A DNA stretch of 23,182 bases, from the NCBI GenBank assembly GCA_013695175.1, contig JACDAZ010000392.1:1-23182 (forward strand), read 5' to 3'. Position 1 is the first letter of the stretch, and each line of letters begins with the position of its first letter. Made by a program: the position numbers and the translations under genes. The notes beneath the pieces were generated by a model. That model ran no database searches. It saw nothing but the letters and a program-made list of their open reading frames with translations, and was not told the DNA's origin. Shown here one piece after another: positions 16,040-23,182 of the stretch. Source of the DNA: Flavisolibacter sp. Lineage in GTDB: Bacteria > Bacteroidota > Bacteroidia > Chitinophagales > Chitinophagaceae.

Positions 16040-16702
16040 ATGGCATTATTATCAGCAACAGATATTCATAAAAAATATGGAACGTTAGAAGTTTTGAAAG
16101 GAGTGGATATTTCTATTGAAAAAGGAGAAATAGTTAGCATTGTGGGTTCCTCTGGCGCAGGTAAAAGTACCCTGCTACATATTTTAGGTACATTGGATCA
16201 ACCTGACAGAGGTGCAGTTTATTTAAATGAATTACAGATTACTTCATTAAGAAGTAAAAAGTTATCCCAGTTTCGAAATAAGCATATCGGTTTTATTTTT
16301 CAATTTCATCATTTATTACCAGAATTTTCAGCTTTAGAAAATGTTTGTATTCCGGGCTGGATCAGTAACGCAAAGAAGTCGTTGGTTAAAGAAAGGGCTA
16401 AAGAACTTCTTACAATATTGGGTTTAAAAGACCGGGAAGAACACAAACCTTCACAACTTTCCGGAGGGGAGCAACAACGTGTTGCAGTAGCCAGGGCATT
16501 AATTAATACACCTAGTGTTGTTTTTGCTGATGAACCAACAGGTAACCTGGATTCAGCAAACGCAAAAGAATTACATCATTTATTTTTTGAACTTAGAAAA
16601 AAATTTAATCAAACATTTTTAATAGTCACTCACAACGAGGAATTAGCTCAGTTAAGTGACAGGATTGTGCATATGAAAGATGGAAAAATAAATAATATCT
16701 AA
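16040..16702 (+). CDS. lolD: ABC transporter ATP-binding protein, LolD-like
   Basis: ATPase subunit expected to power the LolCE-type complex that releases lipoproteins from the inner membrane, or a related MacB-like export system. It shows Walker A GSSGAGKS (36-43), signature LSGGEQQR, Walker [14 protein letters not shown] and the switch histidine in VTHNEE. The [20 protein letters not shown] and [18 protein letters not shown] segments are typical of LolD. I start at ATG 16040 (220 residues, [14 protein letters not shown]); a longer frame opens with TTG at 16010 but its ten extra residues are not expected. No permease gene is adjacent, so its membrane partner is encoded elsewhere, as is common in Bacteroidota. 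Its stop lies one base from the stop of the convergent adenosyltransferase gene. Confidence 0.9.
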   Translation: MALLSATDIHKKYGTLEVLKGVDISIEKGEIVSIVGSSGAGKSTLLHILGTLDQPDRGAVYLNELQITSLRSKKLSQFRNKHIGFIFQFHHLLPEFSALENVCIPGWISNAKKSLVKERAKELLTILGLKDREEHKPSQLSGGEQQRVAVARALINTPSVVFADEPTGNLDSANAKELHHLFFELRKKFNQTFLIVTHNEELAQLSDRIVHMKDGKINNI

Positions 16703-16703
16703 G

Positions 16704-17264
16704 TTAGATTCTTGGTTTCCATTTTACTTCTACTGCATTATTTAAATGACTTAAGTACCTGGCGGCAACAAAAAGATAATCACTCAACCTGTTTAAATAT
16801 TTAATAATTAATGGTTCTATCACCATTTCTTCTGACTGCATCGCTACACAAATTCTTTCTGCCCTTCGGCAAACACACCGTGTAACATGTGCAAAAGAAA
16901 CAACGGGGGCACCACCCGGTAAAATAAAAGATTTCATTGGCTGCAGGGCTTCATTCATCTTATCAATTTCCTTTTCCAGAACTTCAACATCTTCTTCCTT
17001 CAGATCCGGGAGTGTTAATTTTGGTTCTTTTTCAGGATCACATGCCAGTGATGAACCAATGGTAAAAAGCCTGTCTTGTATTTCTTTAAAAATTATTTTG
17101 GATTCAAGGTCTGTTGTATGATCTGCTACAACGCCAACCCATGAATTTAATTCATCTATGGTACCATAACTTTCTATACGAATATGGCTTTTAAGAACTT
17201 TGGTTCCTCCAATTAATGATGTTGTTCCTTTATCGCCGGTTTTAGTATAAATTTTTAATGACAT
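16704..17264 (-). CDS. Cob(I)yrinic acid a,c-diamide adenosyltransferase, PduO type
   Basis: Transfers the adenosyl group of ATP to cob(I)alamin, making coenzyme B12 for mutases and B12-dependent reductases; cytoplasmic, trimeric. The N-terminal ATP-binding stretch KIYTKTGDKGTTSLIGG, the ESYGTIDELNSWVG segment, the C-terminal RRAERICVA and the NRLSDYLFVAARY helix are hallmarks of the PduO/EutT-like family, and 186 residues is the usual length. A BtuR/CobA-type enzyme would look different. No other cobalamin genes are nearby and the 5' leader lacks a recognisable cobalamin riboswitch. It is divergent from trpS across about 170 bases and convergent with the lolD-type gene. Confidence 0.95.
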   Translation of the reverse strand: MSLKIYTKTGDKGTTSLIGGTKVLKSHIRIESYGTIDELNSWVGVVADHTTDLESKIIFKEIQDRLFTIGSSLACDPEKEPKLTLPDLKEEDVEVLEKEIDKMNEALQPMKSFILPGGAPVVSFAHVTRCVCRRAERICVAMQSEEMVIEPLIIKYLNRLSDYLFVAARYLSHLNNAVEVKWKPRI

Positions 17265-17435
17265 AGATATGTTTTTAAACCTGATATTACAGGTGAAAAT
17301 AAAACAAATGAGAATCCCTTCCCGTTGAGAAAAGCTGATATCATTTTTTCATCCGATTCAGGATATGGATTGTTTTGATAATAAAATTTTCCTCTACAGT
17401 GGTTTACGTAAATTCGCCATCCGCAATTTTTGGTT

Positions 17436-18440
17436 ATGTACAAACAAAAAGAAATTGTTTTAAGTGGTATAAGACCAACAGGTTTCCTGCACCTGGGAAA
17501 TTATTTTGGGGCCATGCGCAATTATGTACGTATGCAGGAAGAATATGAGTGTTATTTTTTTGTAGCAGACTGGCATTCACTTACTACACATCCTGATACT
17601 AAAGAACTTAAGCAAAGTGTATTGCGGGTAGTAGCAGAAAATATTGCTGCCGGTATAAATCCCCAAAAAGCCTGTTTATATGCGCAAAGTACCGTACCTG
17701 AAATTGCTGAATTATATCTTTTATTAAATATGCTGGCTTACAAAGGGGAATTAGAAAAAACTGTAACATTTAAAGATAAAGTGCGTCTGCAACCTGAAAA
17801 TGTAAATGCCGGGCTTCTTACTTATCCTGTATTACAGGCGGCAGATATTTTAATTCATAGATCAAAATATGTTCCTGTAGGTAAAGACCAGGAGCAGCAT
17901 TTAGAAATGGCCAGGAATTTTGCACAACGTTTCAATTACAGGTATGGAGACGTTTTTCCTGAACCACAAGCCTTTAATTATGGTAGCGACCTCGTGAAAG
18001 TTCCCAGCCTGGATGGCAGCGGTAAAATGAGTAAAAGTGAAAACCAGATGGTAACTCTTTACCTGGCAGACGATGATGATTTAATCAGGAAAAAAGTAAT
18101 GAAGGCAAAAACCGATTCAGGTCCTACCGAGCCGGGAACAGAGATGCCTGAGTATATAAAAAATTTGTTTTTATTAATGAGCCTGGTAAGTGACGAATCA
18201 ACTATTTCGCTGTTTAAACAACAATATAATAACGCTTCTATCAGGTATGGTGATATGAAGAAAGCATTGGCCGATGACATGGTAAAATTTATATCTCCCA
18301 TCAGGGAACGGGCAAATAATCTTTTAGATGATACTGCTTCTTTACAAAAGATCATTAAAGATGGTGGTGAAAAAGCCAGGATCAGTGCACAAAAAACAAT
18401 TGAAGCAGTAAGAGAAAAACTAGGAGTGAATTATTATTAA
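17436..18440 (+). CDS. trpS: Tryptophanyl-tRNA synthetase
   Basis: Class I aminoacyl-tRNA synthetase that charges tRNA-Trp. The HIGH-type motif appears as HLGN (residues 19-22) after SGIRPTGF, and the second ATP-binding motif as KMSKS (197-201) in SGKMSKSENQ; VGKDQEQHLEMAR is the usual family segment. I place the start at ATG 17436 (334 residues); a TTG two codons earlier also opens the frame but the ATG gives the usual N-terminus. The imperfect element TAAATTCG lies at 17409-17416, near a site expected for the -7 box, but this is weak. The deoxynucleoside kinase gene follows 62 bases later in the same direction. Confidence 0.97.
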   Translation: MYKQKEIVLSGIRPTGFLHLGNYFGAMRNYVRMQEEYECYFFVADWHSLTTHPDTKELKQSVLRVVAENIAAGINPQKACLYAQSTVPEIAELYLLLNMLAYKGELEKTVTFKDKVRLQPENVNAGLLTYPVLQAADILIHRSKYVPVGKDQEQHLEMARNFAQRFNYRYGDVFPEPQAFNYGSDLVKVPSLDGSGKMSKSENQMVTLYLADDDDLIRKKVMKAKTDSGPTEPGTEMPEYIKNLFLLMSLVSDESTISLFKQQYNNASIRYGDMKKALADDMVKFISPIRERANNLLDDTASLQKIIKDGGEKARISAQKTIEAVREKLGVNYY

Positions 18441-18502
18441 TTATTGCTCCCTACCATAAAAAATCTATTTTTAAAGAACATATTTTTTCAATGTAAACAG
18501 GC

Positions 18503-19138
18503 ATGGCAAGAGCAAAAAAACCAAAGCATATAGCTGTAGCAGGCAACATCGGAGCCGGAAAAACTACCTTAACAGAATTACTTAGTAAACATTATAAGTG
18601 GATACCTCAGTTTGAAGATGTAGATCATAATCCATACCTGAATGATTTTTATGAAGATATGCCTCGTTGGAGCTTTCAGTTACAGATTTATTTCCTGAAC
18701 AATCGTCTGAACCAATTGCTGGAAATACATAAGGGAACAGAAACTGTTGTGCAGGATAGAACTATTTATGAAGATGCACACATCTTTGCACCTAACCTGC
18801 ATGAAATGGGTTTAATGAGTAAAAGAGATTTTGATAATTATTTTACTTTTTTCCAAACTTTAAAAAATATGGTACAGCCACCTGATTTGCTTATTTATGT
18901 TCAGGCTACTGTACCTACGCTTGTAGGGCAAATTCAAAAAAGAGGTAGAGAGTATGAAGAAAATATCAGACTTGATTACCTCAAGAAATTGAACGAGTTC
19001 TACAACAAATGGATAAATAGTTATAAAGAAGGTCCTTTATTAATTATAAATGGTGATGAAAATAAATTTGGTGAAAATGAAGAAGACCTTGGAAAAATTA
19101 TCAATAAAATTGATGCACAACTTTACGGTTTATTTTAA
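18503..19138 (+). CDS. Deoxynucleoside kinase (dAdo/dGuo kinase family)
   Basis: Phosphorylates deoxynucleosides for nucleotide salvage in the cytoplasm. The 211 residues contain the P-loop GNIGAGKT (14-21), the nucleoside-site stretch FEDVDHNPYLNDFY, QLQIYFLNNR, the catalytic VQDRTIYEDAHIFA and the arginine-rich lid in KRGREYEENIRLDYL. This is the dNK/dCK/dGK fold rather than a TdK2-like thymidine kinase; the preferred base cannot be read from sequence alone. The start ATG 18503 is fixed by an upstream ATG-TAA. It follows trpS on the same strand, and converges with the DUF922 gene across 21 bases that include an AT-only inverted repeat, which is at best a weak terminator. Confidence 0.93.
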   Translation: MARAKKPKHIAVAGNIGAGKTTLTELLSKHYKWIPQFEDVDHNPYLNDFYEDMPRWSFQLQIYFLNNRLNQLLEIHKGTETVVQDRTIYEDAHIFAPNLHEMGLMSKRDFDNYFTFFQTLKNMVQPPDLLIYVQATVPTLVGQIQKRGREYEENIRLDYLKKLNEFYNKWINSYKEGPLLIINGDENKFGENEEDLGKIINKIDAQLYGLF

Positions 19139-19159
19139 AGTTCTTTATTAATTTTTTAA

Positions 19160-19759
19160 TTAAGGATAATCAGCAAATAGTGCTGTCTCTAATAACAGCT
19201 CCTGAATTTTATCCTGCCACTGGAATTGATGCTTGTGATTTCGGCTGTGGTCACTATGTTTATCATAAGATTTTTGGAAAGCTTCTTTTTCTTCTACTAT
19301 ATTATCATAAATCCTGCTGATATCATTGCGGTAGTTACTATAATTAAAATTGTATTCCTGAAGTGCCTTATGAAGTTTTCTGGCAAATATTTCAGTCACA
19401 TCAAAATGACCTTGTTCATGAGCCAAAATGTAAGGTGTTTTTACTATTCCCCAGGATTTGATTTTCGAAAAGTTGCAGGTGATGTTATATGAAAAAATAT
19501 TGTTCTTAACCACATATGTTAATCCCATTTCTGTGCTGGTAGAAGCTACAGCATCTGAATTTATTTGAGGTGAGGATTTAAAATCATCCCAATTTAATTT
19601 TCGTTTATCCATCCATGGAATAAATTCCGAACTCTCTTTATCAGATCTGTTTATTCCTGCAGTTGCAAAGGCTTCAGCTTTTGGAAGATATGGTTTTGGC
19701 TTGCCGGAAAAAGCAAGAAAAAAAACCAGTACGGATGTTAGGTGGATCAGGTAGTTCAT
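19160..19759 (-). CDS. DUF922 family predicted secreted zinc protease
   Basis: A 199-residue protein with an N-terminal hydrophobic signal (residues about 3-18, ending LAFSG) and a DUF922-type domain. The zincin motif HEQGHFDVTE, preceded by YILA, gives two metal histidines and the catalytic glutamate; the downstream YDKHSDHSRNHKHQFQWQDKI segment, followed by a C-terminal helix, matches the conserved tail of the family and may supply the third ligand. The WDDF following RKLN near residue 56 is also common in these proteins. The family is annotated as predicted secreted zinc-dependent protease; activity and substrate are not established. Location should be periplasm or cell surface. It lies downstream of pckA, but the pckA terminator separates them, so it likely has its own promoter within the 75 bases before its ATG. 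Confidence 0.82.
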   Translation of the reverse strand: MNYLIHLTSVLVFFLAFSGKPKPYLPKAEAFATAGINRSDKESSEFIPWMDKRKLNWDDFKSSPQINSDAVASTSTEMGLTYVVKNNIFSYNITCNFSKIKSWGIVKTPYILAHEQGHFDVTEIFARKLHKALQEYNFNYSNYRNDISRIYDNIVEEKEAFQKSYDKHSDHSRNHKHQFQWQDKIQELLLETALFADYP

Positions 19760-19824
19760 AGTTTTTCTAATAACGATGCTTTGACAAAAAAAAGTATGCT
19801 TAATTTTAAAGCACAGCGTTATTA

Positions 19825-19853
19825 AAAATAAAAAACTCCGGCAATGCCGGAGT
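19825..19853 (-). terminator. Rho-independent terminator after pckA
   Basis: Eight-base perfect stem ACTCCGGC/GCCGGAGT with loop AAT (19835-19853). On the minus strand it runs directly into TTTTTATTTTTAATAA, a strong U-tract. It lies 26 bases after the pckA stop. Confidence 0.9.
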
Positions 19854-19879
19854 AAGTTTAACGATAAAATCGACGAAAT

Positions 19880-21484
19880 CTATATTTTTGGCGCTGCATC
19901 CCGTATATCTTTCGATACACCCGATGCATAATCTTCGAAATTTTTTATAAATAAAGCTGCAAGATATTTTGCTTTTTCGTCATAAGCTTTTTTATCGGAC
20001 CAGGTATTTCTGGGATTTAAAATTTCAGATGGTGTTCCGGGAACTTGTTTTGGTATGGATAATCCAAAAATTGGGTCATGTTCCATTTCAACATTATTTA
20101 ATTTTCCATCCAATGCTGCTGTTATCATGGCACGTGTGTAAGAAAGTTTCATTCTGCTCCCTTCGCCATAAGGACCACCCGTCCAACCGGTATTGATAAG
20201 CCAAACATTTACCTTTTGCTTTTGCATTTTTTCGCCAAGCATTTTTGCATACTTTCCCGGGTGCAAAGGCAAAAAAGGTGCTCCAAAACAAGCACTGAAA
20301 GTTGGATTTGGTTCAGTAACTCCCGCTTCTGTACCGGCAACTTTTGCTGTGTATCCCGATATGAATTGATACATAGCCTGACCTGGTGTTAATTTAGAAA
20401 TAGGAGGTAACACACCAAATGCATCACACGTTAAAAAGAATAGATTTTTAGGACTACCACCAATAGATGGCTCCGATGCATTGCCTATAAAATGTATAGG
20501 ATATGATACTCTGGTATTTTCAGTTATAGAGTCATCATTAAAATTTATCTTATTTGATCCTTCAAAGAAACTAACATTTTCTACAATTGCCCCTGGTTTA
20601 ATGGCTTGGAAAATTTCGGGTTCTTTTTCTTCAGTAAGATCTATCAGTTTAGCATAACATCCACCTTCAAAGTTGAATATATTTTCTTCTGTCCAACCAT
20701 GTTCATCATCACCTATCAACTTGCGGTCAGGATCGGCACTGAGAGTTGTTTTTCCTGTTCCGCTCAGACCAAAAAATAATGCTGTATTCCCATCTTTACC
20801 CATGTTTGCACTGCAATGCATACTTAGTATATTTTTTTCCTGGGGTAAAACATAATTTAAAATAGTAAAAATGCCTTTTTTGGTTTCACCAGTATATCCT
20901 GTGCCGGCTATTAAAATGGTTTTGTTTTTAAATGACACAACAGATGCATTACCTTGCCGTGTTCCACATTCGTCAGCATTTAATTTTAAACCTGGGGCCG
21001 ATATAACCTGCCATTCCGGTTTAAAGTCCTCCAATTCTTCTTCTTCCGGGCGTAAAAACATATTATATACAAAAAGATTAGTCCACGGTTTTTCATTTAT
21101 CACTCTTATGTTTAAACGATATTTTGGATCAGCACAAGCATAACAATCACGGATCCATATTTCCGGCTGTTTATTCAGGTACTCAAAAATCTTCTTATAA
21201 ATTACATGGTAATACTTTTCTTCTATTGGTAAGTTGAAATTGTTCCAGTCTACGGTGTCTTTTGTTGTTTCGTCCTTAACTATAAATTTGTCTTTTGGTG
21301 CTCTTCCGGTAAACTCACCTGTTCTGATGGCGAGGGCTCCGGTATCTGTTAATACTCCTTCTCCTATTCTTAAAGTGTCTTGAATTAGTTCTTCCGGGGT
21401 AGACTGATAATGAATGCTTTCTGTGTTTTTTAAACCCATCTTCACAAGGTTGTCGGTAGGGATAGAAATAGTAGGTACTGACAT
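19880..21484 (-). CDS. pckA: Phosphoenolpyruvate carboxykinase (ATP)
   Basis: Converts oxaloacetate and ATP to phosphoenolpyruvate, CO2 and ADP, the committing step of gluconeogenesis; in some anaerobes and Bacteroidota it can run in reverse. It is the ATP form, shown by the kinase-1a loop GLSGTGKTTLS (about residues 238-248), the metal-binding DDEHGW, the RTGEFTGRAPKDKF substrate segment near residue 51, and ENTRVSYPI. At 534 residues it has the family length. The MSVPTISIPTDN start at 21484 is preceded by a good TACCTTTG element 27 bases upstream, and the gene ends at a strong terminator, so it appears to be monocistronic. It is divergent from pepP. Confidence 0.97.
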   Translation of the reverse strand: MSVPTISIPTDNLVKMGLKNTESIHYQSTPEELIQDTLRIGEGVLTDTGALAIRTGEFTGRAPKDKFIVKDETTKDTVDWNNFNLPIEEKYYHVIYKKIFEYLNKQPEIWIRDCYACADPKYRLNIRVINEKPWTNLFVYNMFLRPEEEELEDFKPEWQVISAPGLKLNADECGTRQGNASVVSFKNKTILIAGTGYTGETKKGIFTILNYVLPQEKNILSMHCSANMGKDGNTALFFGLSGTGKTTLSADPDRKLIGDDEHGWTEENIFNFEGGCYAKLIDLTEEKEPEIFQAIKPGAIVENVSFFEGSNKINFNDDSITENTRVSYPIHFIGNASEPSIGGSPKNLFFLTCDAFGVLPPISKLTPGQAMYQFISGYTAKVAGTEAGVTEPNPTFSACFGAPFLPLHPGKYAKMLGEKMQKQKVNVWLINTGWTGGPYGEGSRMKLSYTRAMITAALDGKLNNVEMEHDPIFGLSIPKQVPGTPSEILNPRNTWSDKKAYDEKAKYLAALFIKNFEDYASGVSKDIRDAAPKI

Positions 21485-21510
21485 ATATACGCAATCGTTG
21501 TTTAAGGCTG

Positions 21511-21518
21511 CAAAGGTA
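21511..21518 (-). promoter_or_regulatory. Probable -7 promoter element for pckA
   Basis: On the minus strand TACCTTTG matches TAnnTTTG exactly and continues GCAGCC. Initiation near 21505 would leave a leader of about 20 bases before ATG 21484. A matching -33 TTTG is not seen at the usual distance. Confidence 0.45.
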
Positions 21519-21687
21519 CAGCAATAGAAAATTGTTTATCATCCTTATGTGCTTCCTACACATTAGGATTTTTAAAAGAGTATTAGGTATTGAAAATTTT
21601 GGGCCAGCAACTTAATAATAAAATGAATTCAATTTGATCAGGTAAAATATCATCAATATTTCGTATTCTGAACTGATATTATTTTTC

Positions 21688-21695
21688 TTACTTTG
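21688..21695 (+). promoter_or_regulatory. Possible -7 promoter element for pepP
   Basis: TTACTTTG differs from TAnnTTTG at the second base and is followed by CCGCTC. The ATG is 21 bases downstream, a distance like that of the pckA element on the other strand. No clear -33 box. Confidence 0.35.
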
Positions 21696-21715
21696 CCGCT
21701 CACTTAATTTTTAAT

Positions 21716-23002
21716 ATGAGACATCAGCCATTAAACGCACAGATATTTAAAGATAACAGGAAAAGATTTGTAGAAAAGATGAAGCCTGATTCCATTGCAA
21801 TATTTATTAGTAATGAAGAGGTTCCATCTAATGGAGATGCTATATACACATTTAAACAAAACAGTGATTTATACTGGCTCACAGGAATAACTCAGGAAGA
21901 CACAATGTTGATATTATTTCCCGAAAATCCTGATCCTAAATACAGGGAAGTGTTGGTTTTGGTGAAGCCAAATGAAATGAAGGAAAAATGGGATGGAAAA
22001 AGGTTGAGAGTAAATGAAGCAACAGCAATAAGTGGAGTGGAAAAAATAGTATGGGGTGAATCAATTGATGCCTTATTACAGGTATGGGTGCATTTAGCTG
22101 ATAATATTTATTTAAATACTAATGAAAATGACAGAAAGGCCAGTCTTGTAAGAACAAGTGATTACAAATTTGTTGATGAAATGAAGGCGAGATATCCTTT
22201 GCACCAATACGAGAGAGCTGCCAAATTAATGAAGGAACTGAGGGCTATAAAAACAGAACAGGAAGTAGAAGTAGTTAATAAAGCTATAGAAATAACTGGC
22301 AATGCTTTTCAACGCGTTCTCCGGTTTATTAAACCCGGTGTAATGGAATATGAAATTGAAGCTGAAATAATTCATTCTTTTATTAGTCAACGTGCCAGCG
22401 GCGCCGCATATAATAGTATAATAGCCAGTGGCAACAGAGCCAGAACTTTACATTATGTGGTAAATAATGAAATTTGTAAGGATGGTGAATTATTATTGAT
22501 GGATTTTGGCGCTTTTTATGGGGGATATGCTGCTGATTTAACGAGAACAGTACCAGTGAACGGAAAATTTAATCCTCGTCAGAAAGAAGTTTATGATGCT
22601 TGCCTGCACCTTCATAATTATGCTAAAAGCTTATTAAAACCGGGAATAACAATAAATAATTATACTGACAAGGTGGGTGACGAGGCTACCATGCAATTTA
22701 TGAAAATCGGCTTATTGAAAGAATCTGATTTTAAAAATGAAGACCCTGATAACCGTGCATACCGGAAATATTTATATCATGGTATTTCTCACCATTTAGG
22801 AATAGATGTTCATGATCTTGGTACAAAAACAGAACCTATACAGGAAGGAATGCTATTTACTGTAGAACCTGGAATATATATAGAAGAAGAGCAATTAGGT
22901 ATTCGTATTGAAAATAATGTTTGGATTACAAAAAACGGTAACACAGACCTTTTTGAAGGAATACCTATAACAACTGAAGAAATTGAGGCAGCTATGAAAT
23001 GA
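21716..23002 (+). CDS. pepP: Xaa-Pro aminopeptidase (aminopeptidase P, M24B)
   Basis: Cytoplasmic dinuclear-metal peptidase that removes an N-terminal residue when proline follows. At 428 residues it has the N-terminal creatinase-like domain (residues 1-170, with FKQNSDLYWLTGI) and the C-terminal pita-bread domain. The five metal ligands are visible: D263 and D274 in MDFGAFYGGYAADLTRT, H359 in HGISHHLGID, E384 in FTVEPGIY and E399 in GIRIENN, matching E. coli PepP ligands D260, D271, H354, E383 and E406. The start ATG 21716 gives MRHQPLNAQIFKDNRKR, a usual beginning. The phosphatidylserine synthase gene begins 54 bases after its stop on the same strand. Confidence 0.96.
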   Translation: MRHQPLNAQIFKDNRKRFVEKMKPDSIAIFISNEEVPSNGDAIYTFKQNSDLYWLTGITQEDTMLILFPENPDPKYREVLVLVKPNEMKEKWDGKRLRVNEATAISGVEKIVWGESIDALLQVWVHLADNIYLNTNENDRKASLVRTSDYKFVDEMKARYPLHQYERAAKLMKELRAIKTEQEVEVVNKAIEITGNAFQRVLRFIKPGVMEYEIEAEIIHSFISQRASGAAYNSIIASGNRARTLHYVVNNEICKDGELLLMDFGAFYGGYAADLTRTVPVNGKFNPRQKEVYDACLHLHNYAKSLLKPGITINNYTDKVGDEATMQFMKIGLLKESDFKNEDPDNRAYRKYLYHGISHHLGIDVHDLGTKTEPIQEGMLFTVEPGIYIEEEQLGIRIENNVWITKNGNTDLFEGIPITTEEIEAAMK

Positions 23003-23056
23003 TAATTTTTAAAATCATTGTACTGGCTTATTTTCAAACGATAATTTTCTGACTGC

Positions 23057-23182
23057 ATGAAACTTATTCCAAATCTTTTTACACTCCTGAATCTGGTTTT
23101 TGGGTGCCTGGCTATAGTTTTTATTTTACAAACAGGTGAAACCATTGTGGTGATGGATGGTAGTGGTGCAACACAAGTGATG
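23057..23182 (+). CDS. pssA: CDP-diacylglycerol--serine O-phosphatidyltransferase, N-terminal part
   Basis: Only the first 42 codons are in the window; the frame is open at the edge. MKLIPNLFTLLNLVFGCLAI with the following VFILQTG is the first membrane helix and the usual N-terminus of Bacteroidota PssA, the CDP-alcohol phosphatidyltransferase that makes phosphatidylserine from CDP-diacylglycerol and serine, en route to phosphatidylethanolamine. The catalytic DGx2ARx8Gx3Dx3D motif would lie beyond the window, so the assignment rests on this N-terminal pattern alone; a related CDP-alcohol transferase such as PgsA remains possible. Start ATG 23057 is 54 bases after pepP. Confidence 0.75.
   Translation, partial: MKLIPNLFTLLNLVFGCLAIVFILQTGETIVVMDGSGATQVM

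Noticed and set aside
17265-17429. Cobalamin riboswitch in the leader of the adenosyltransferase gene
   Set aside because: A CCACTGT string and a small hairpin (ACCTG/CAGGT, 17279-17294) occur on this stretch, but the leader is too short and the other conserved blocks of the riboswitch are absent.
17255-17443. A 62-residue frame on the minus strand between trpS and the adenosyltransferase gene
   Set aside because: It overlaps the starts of both divergent genes and occupies the region where their promoters must be; its sequence shows no domain or signal, so it is probably chance.
19139-19159. AT-only inverted repeat between the deoxynucleoside kinase and DUF922 genes as a terminator
   Set aside because: The stem holds only A-T pairs and would be unstable; it may assist termination but I cannot support it as a feature.
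22810-23145. A 111-residue minus-strand frame spanning the end of pepP and the start of pssA
   Set aside because: It is antisense to conserved metal-binding residues of pepP and to the pssA start, and has no recognisable features.

Overview
The window reads as ordinary core chromosome of a low-GC member of the Bacteroidota, most likely a Chitinophagales/Chitinophagaceae relative. Support for this: a type IX secretion (T9SS) type B sorting domain and a PorP/SprF-like protein; a 73-residue DUF2795 protein and a FabI of the Bacteroidota form; start sites mostly without Shine-Dalgarno sequences; and several upstream sequences matching the Bacteroidota -7 element TAnnTTTG. The family placement is inference. 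I see no rRNA, tRNA, insertion sequence, prophage, integrase or CRISPR array. No stretch over about 300 bases lacks a gene; the longest gaps are the spacers at 21485-21715 and 15833-16039.

Layout. 1-2221: a Bcp/AhpE-like peroxiredoxin (minus, C-terminus cut by the window edge) diverges from a heme catalase, a peroxide-defence pair. 2268-7615: a minus-strand two-gene unit, first a 1442-residue secreted protein with fifteen PKD-type repeats and a T9SS type B C-terminus, then a PorP/SprF-like outer-membrane partner. 7719-10585: a minus-strand run of a YitT-type membrane protein, an M32 carboxypeptidase and a lipocalin-like lipoprotein. 10724-12713: NIF3/DUF34 protein plus a coiled-coil zinc-ribbon protein. 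12831-15565: recN, a 72-residue membrane protein and fabI. 15611-15832: the DUF2795 protein with its own promoter and terminator. 16040-17264: a LolD-type ABC ATPase meeting a PduO-type cobalamin adenosyltransferase tail to tail with one base between stops. 17436-19138: trpS and a deoxynucleoside kinase. 19160-21484: a DUF922 secreted protease candidate and ATP-dependent PEP carboxykinase (minus). 21716-23182: aminopeptidase P and the first 42 codons of phosphatidylserine synthase.

Most genes are housekeeping: oxidative defence, DNA repair, fatty-acid and phospholipid synthesis, tRNA charging, nucleotide salvage, gluconeogenesis, peptide turnover and lipoprotein sorting. The lineage-specific part is the PKD/PorP pair. 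I did not find a convincing undescribed multi-gene system. The best leads are the cysteine ladder in the PKD protein, an in-frame ATG-plus-stop ahead of a coding-looking extension of the YitT gene, the separately controlled acidic DUF2795 protein, and small genes of unknown role. Four track-style starts were revised: the lipoprotein to 8132, LolD to 16040 and TrpS to 17436; the PKD gene appears to use TTG.
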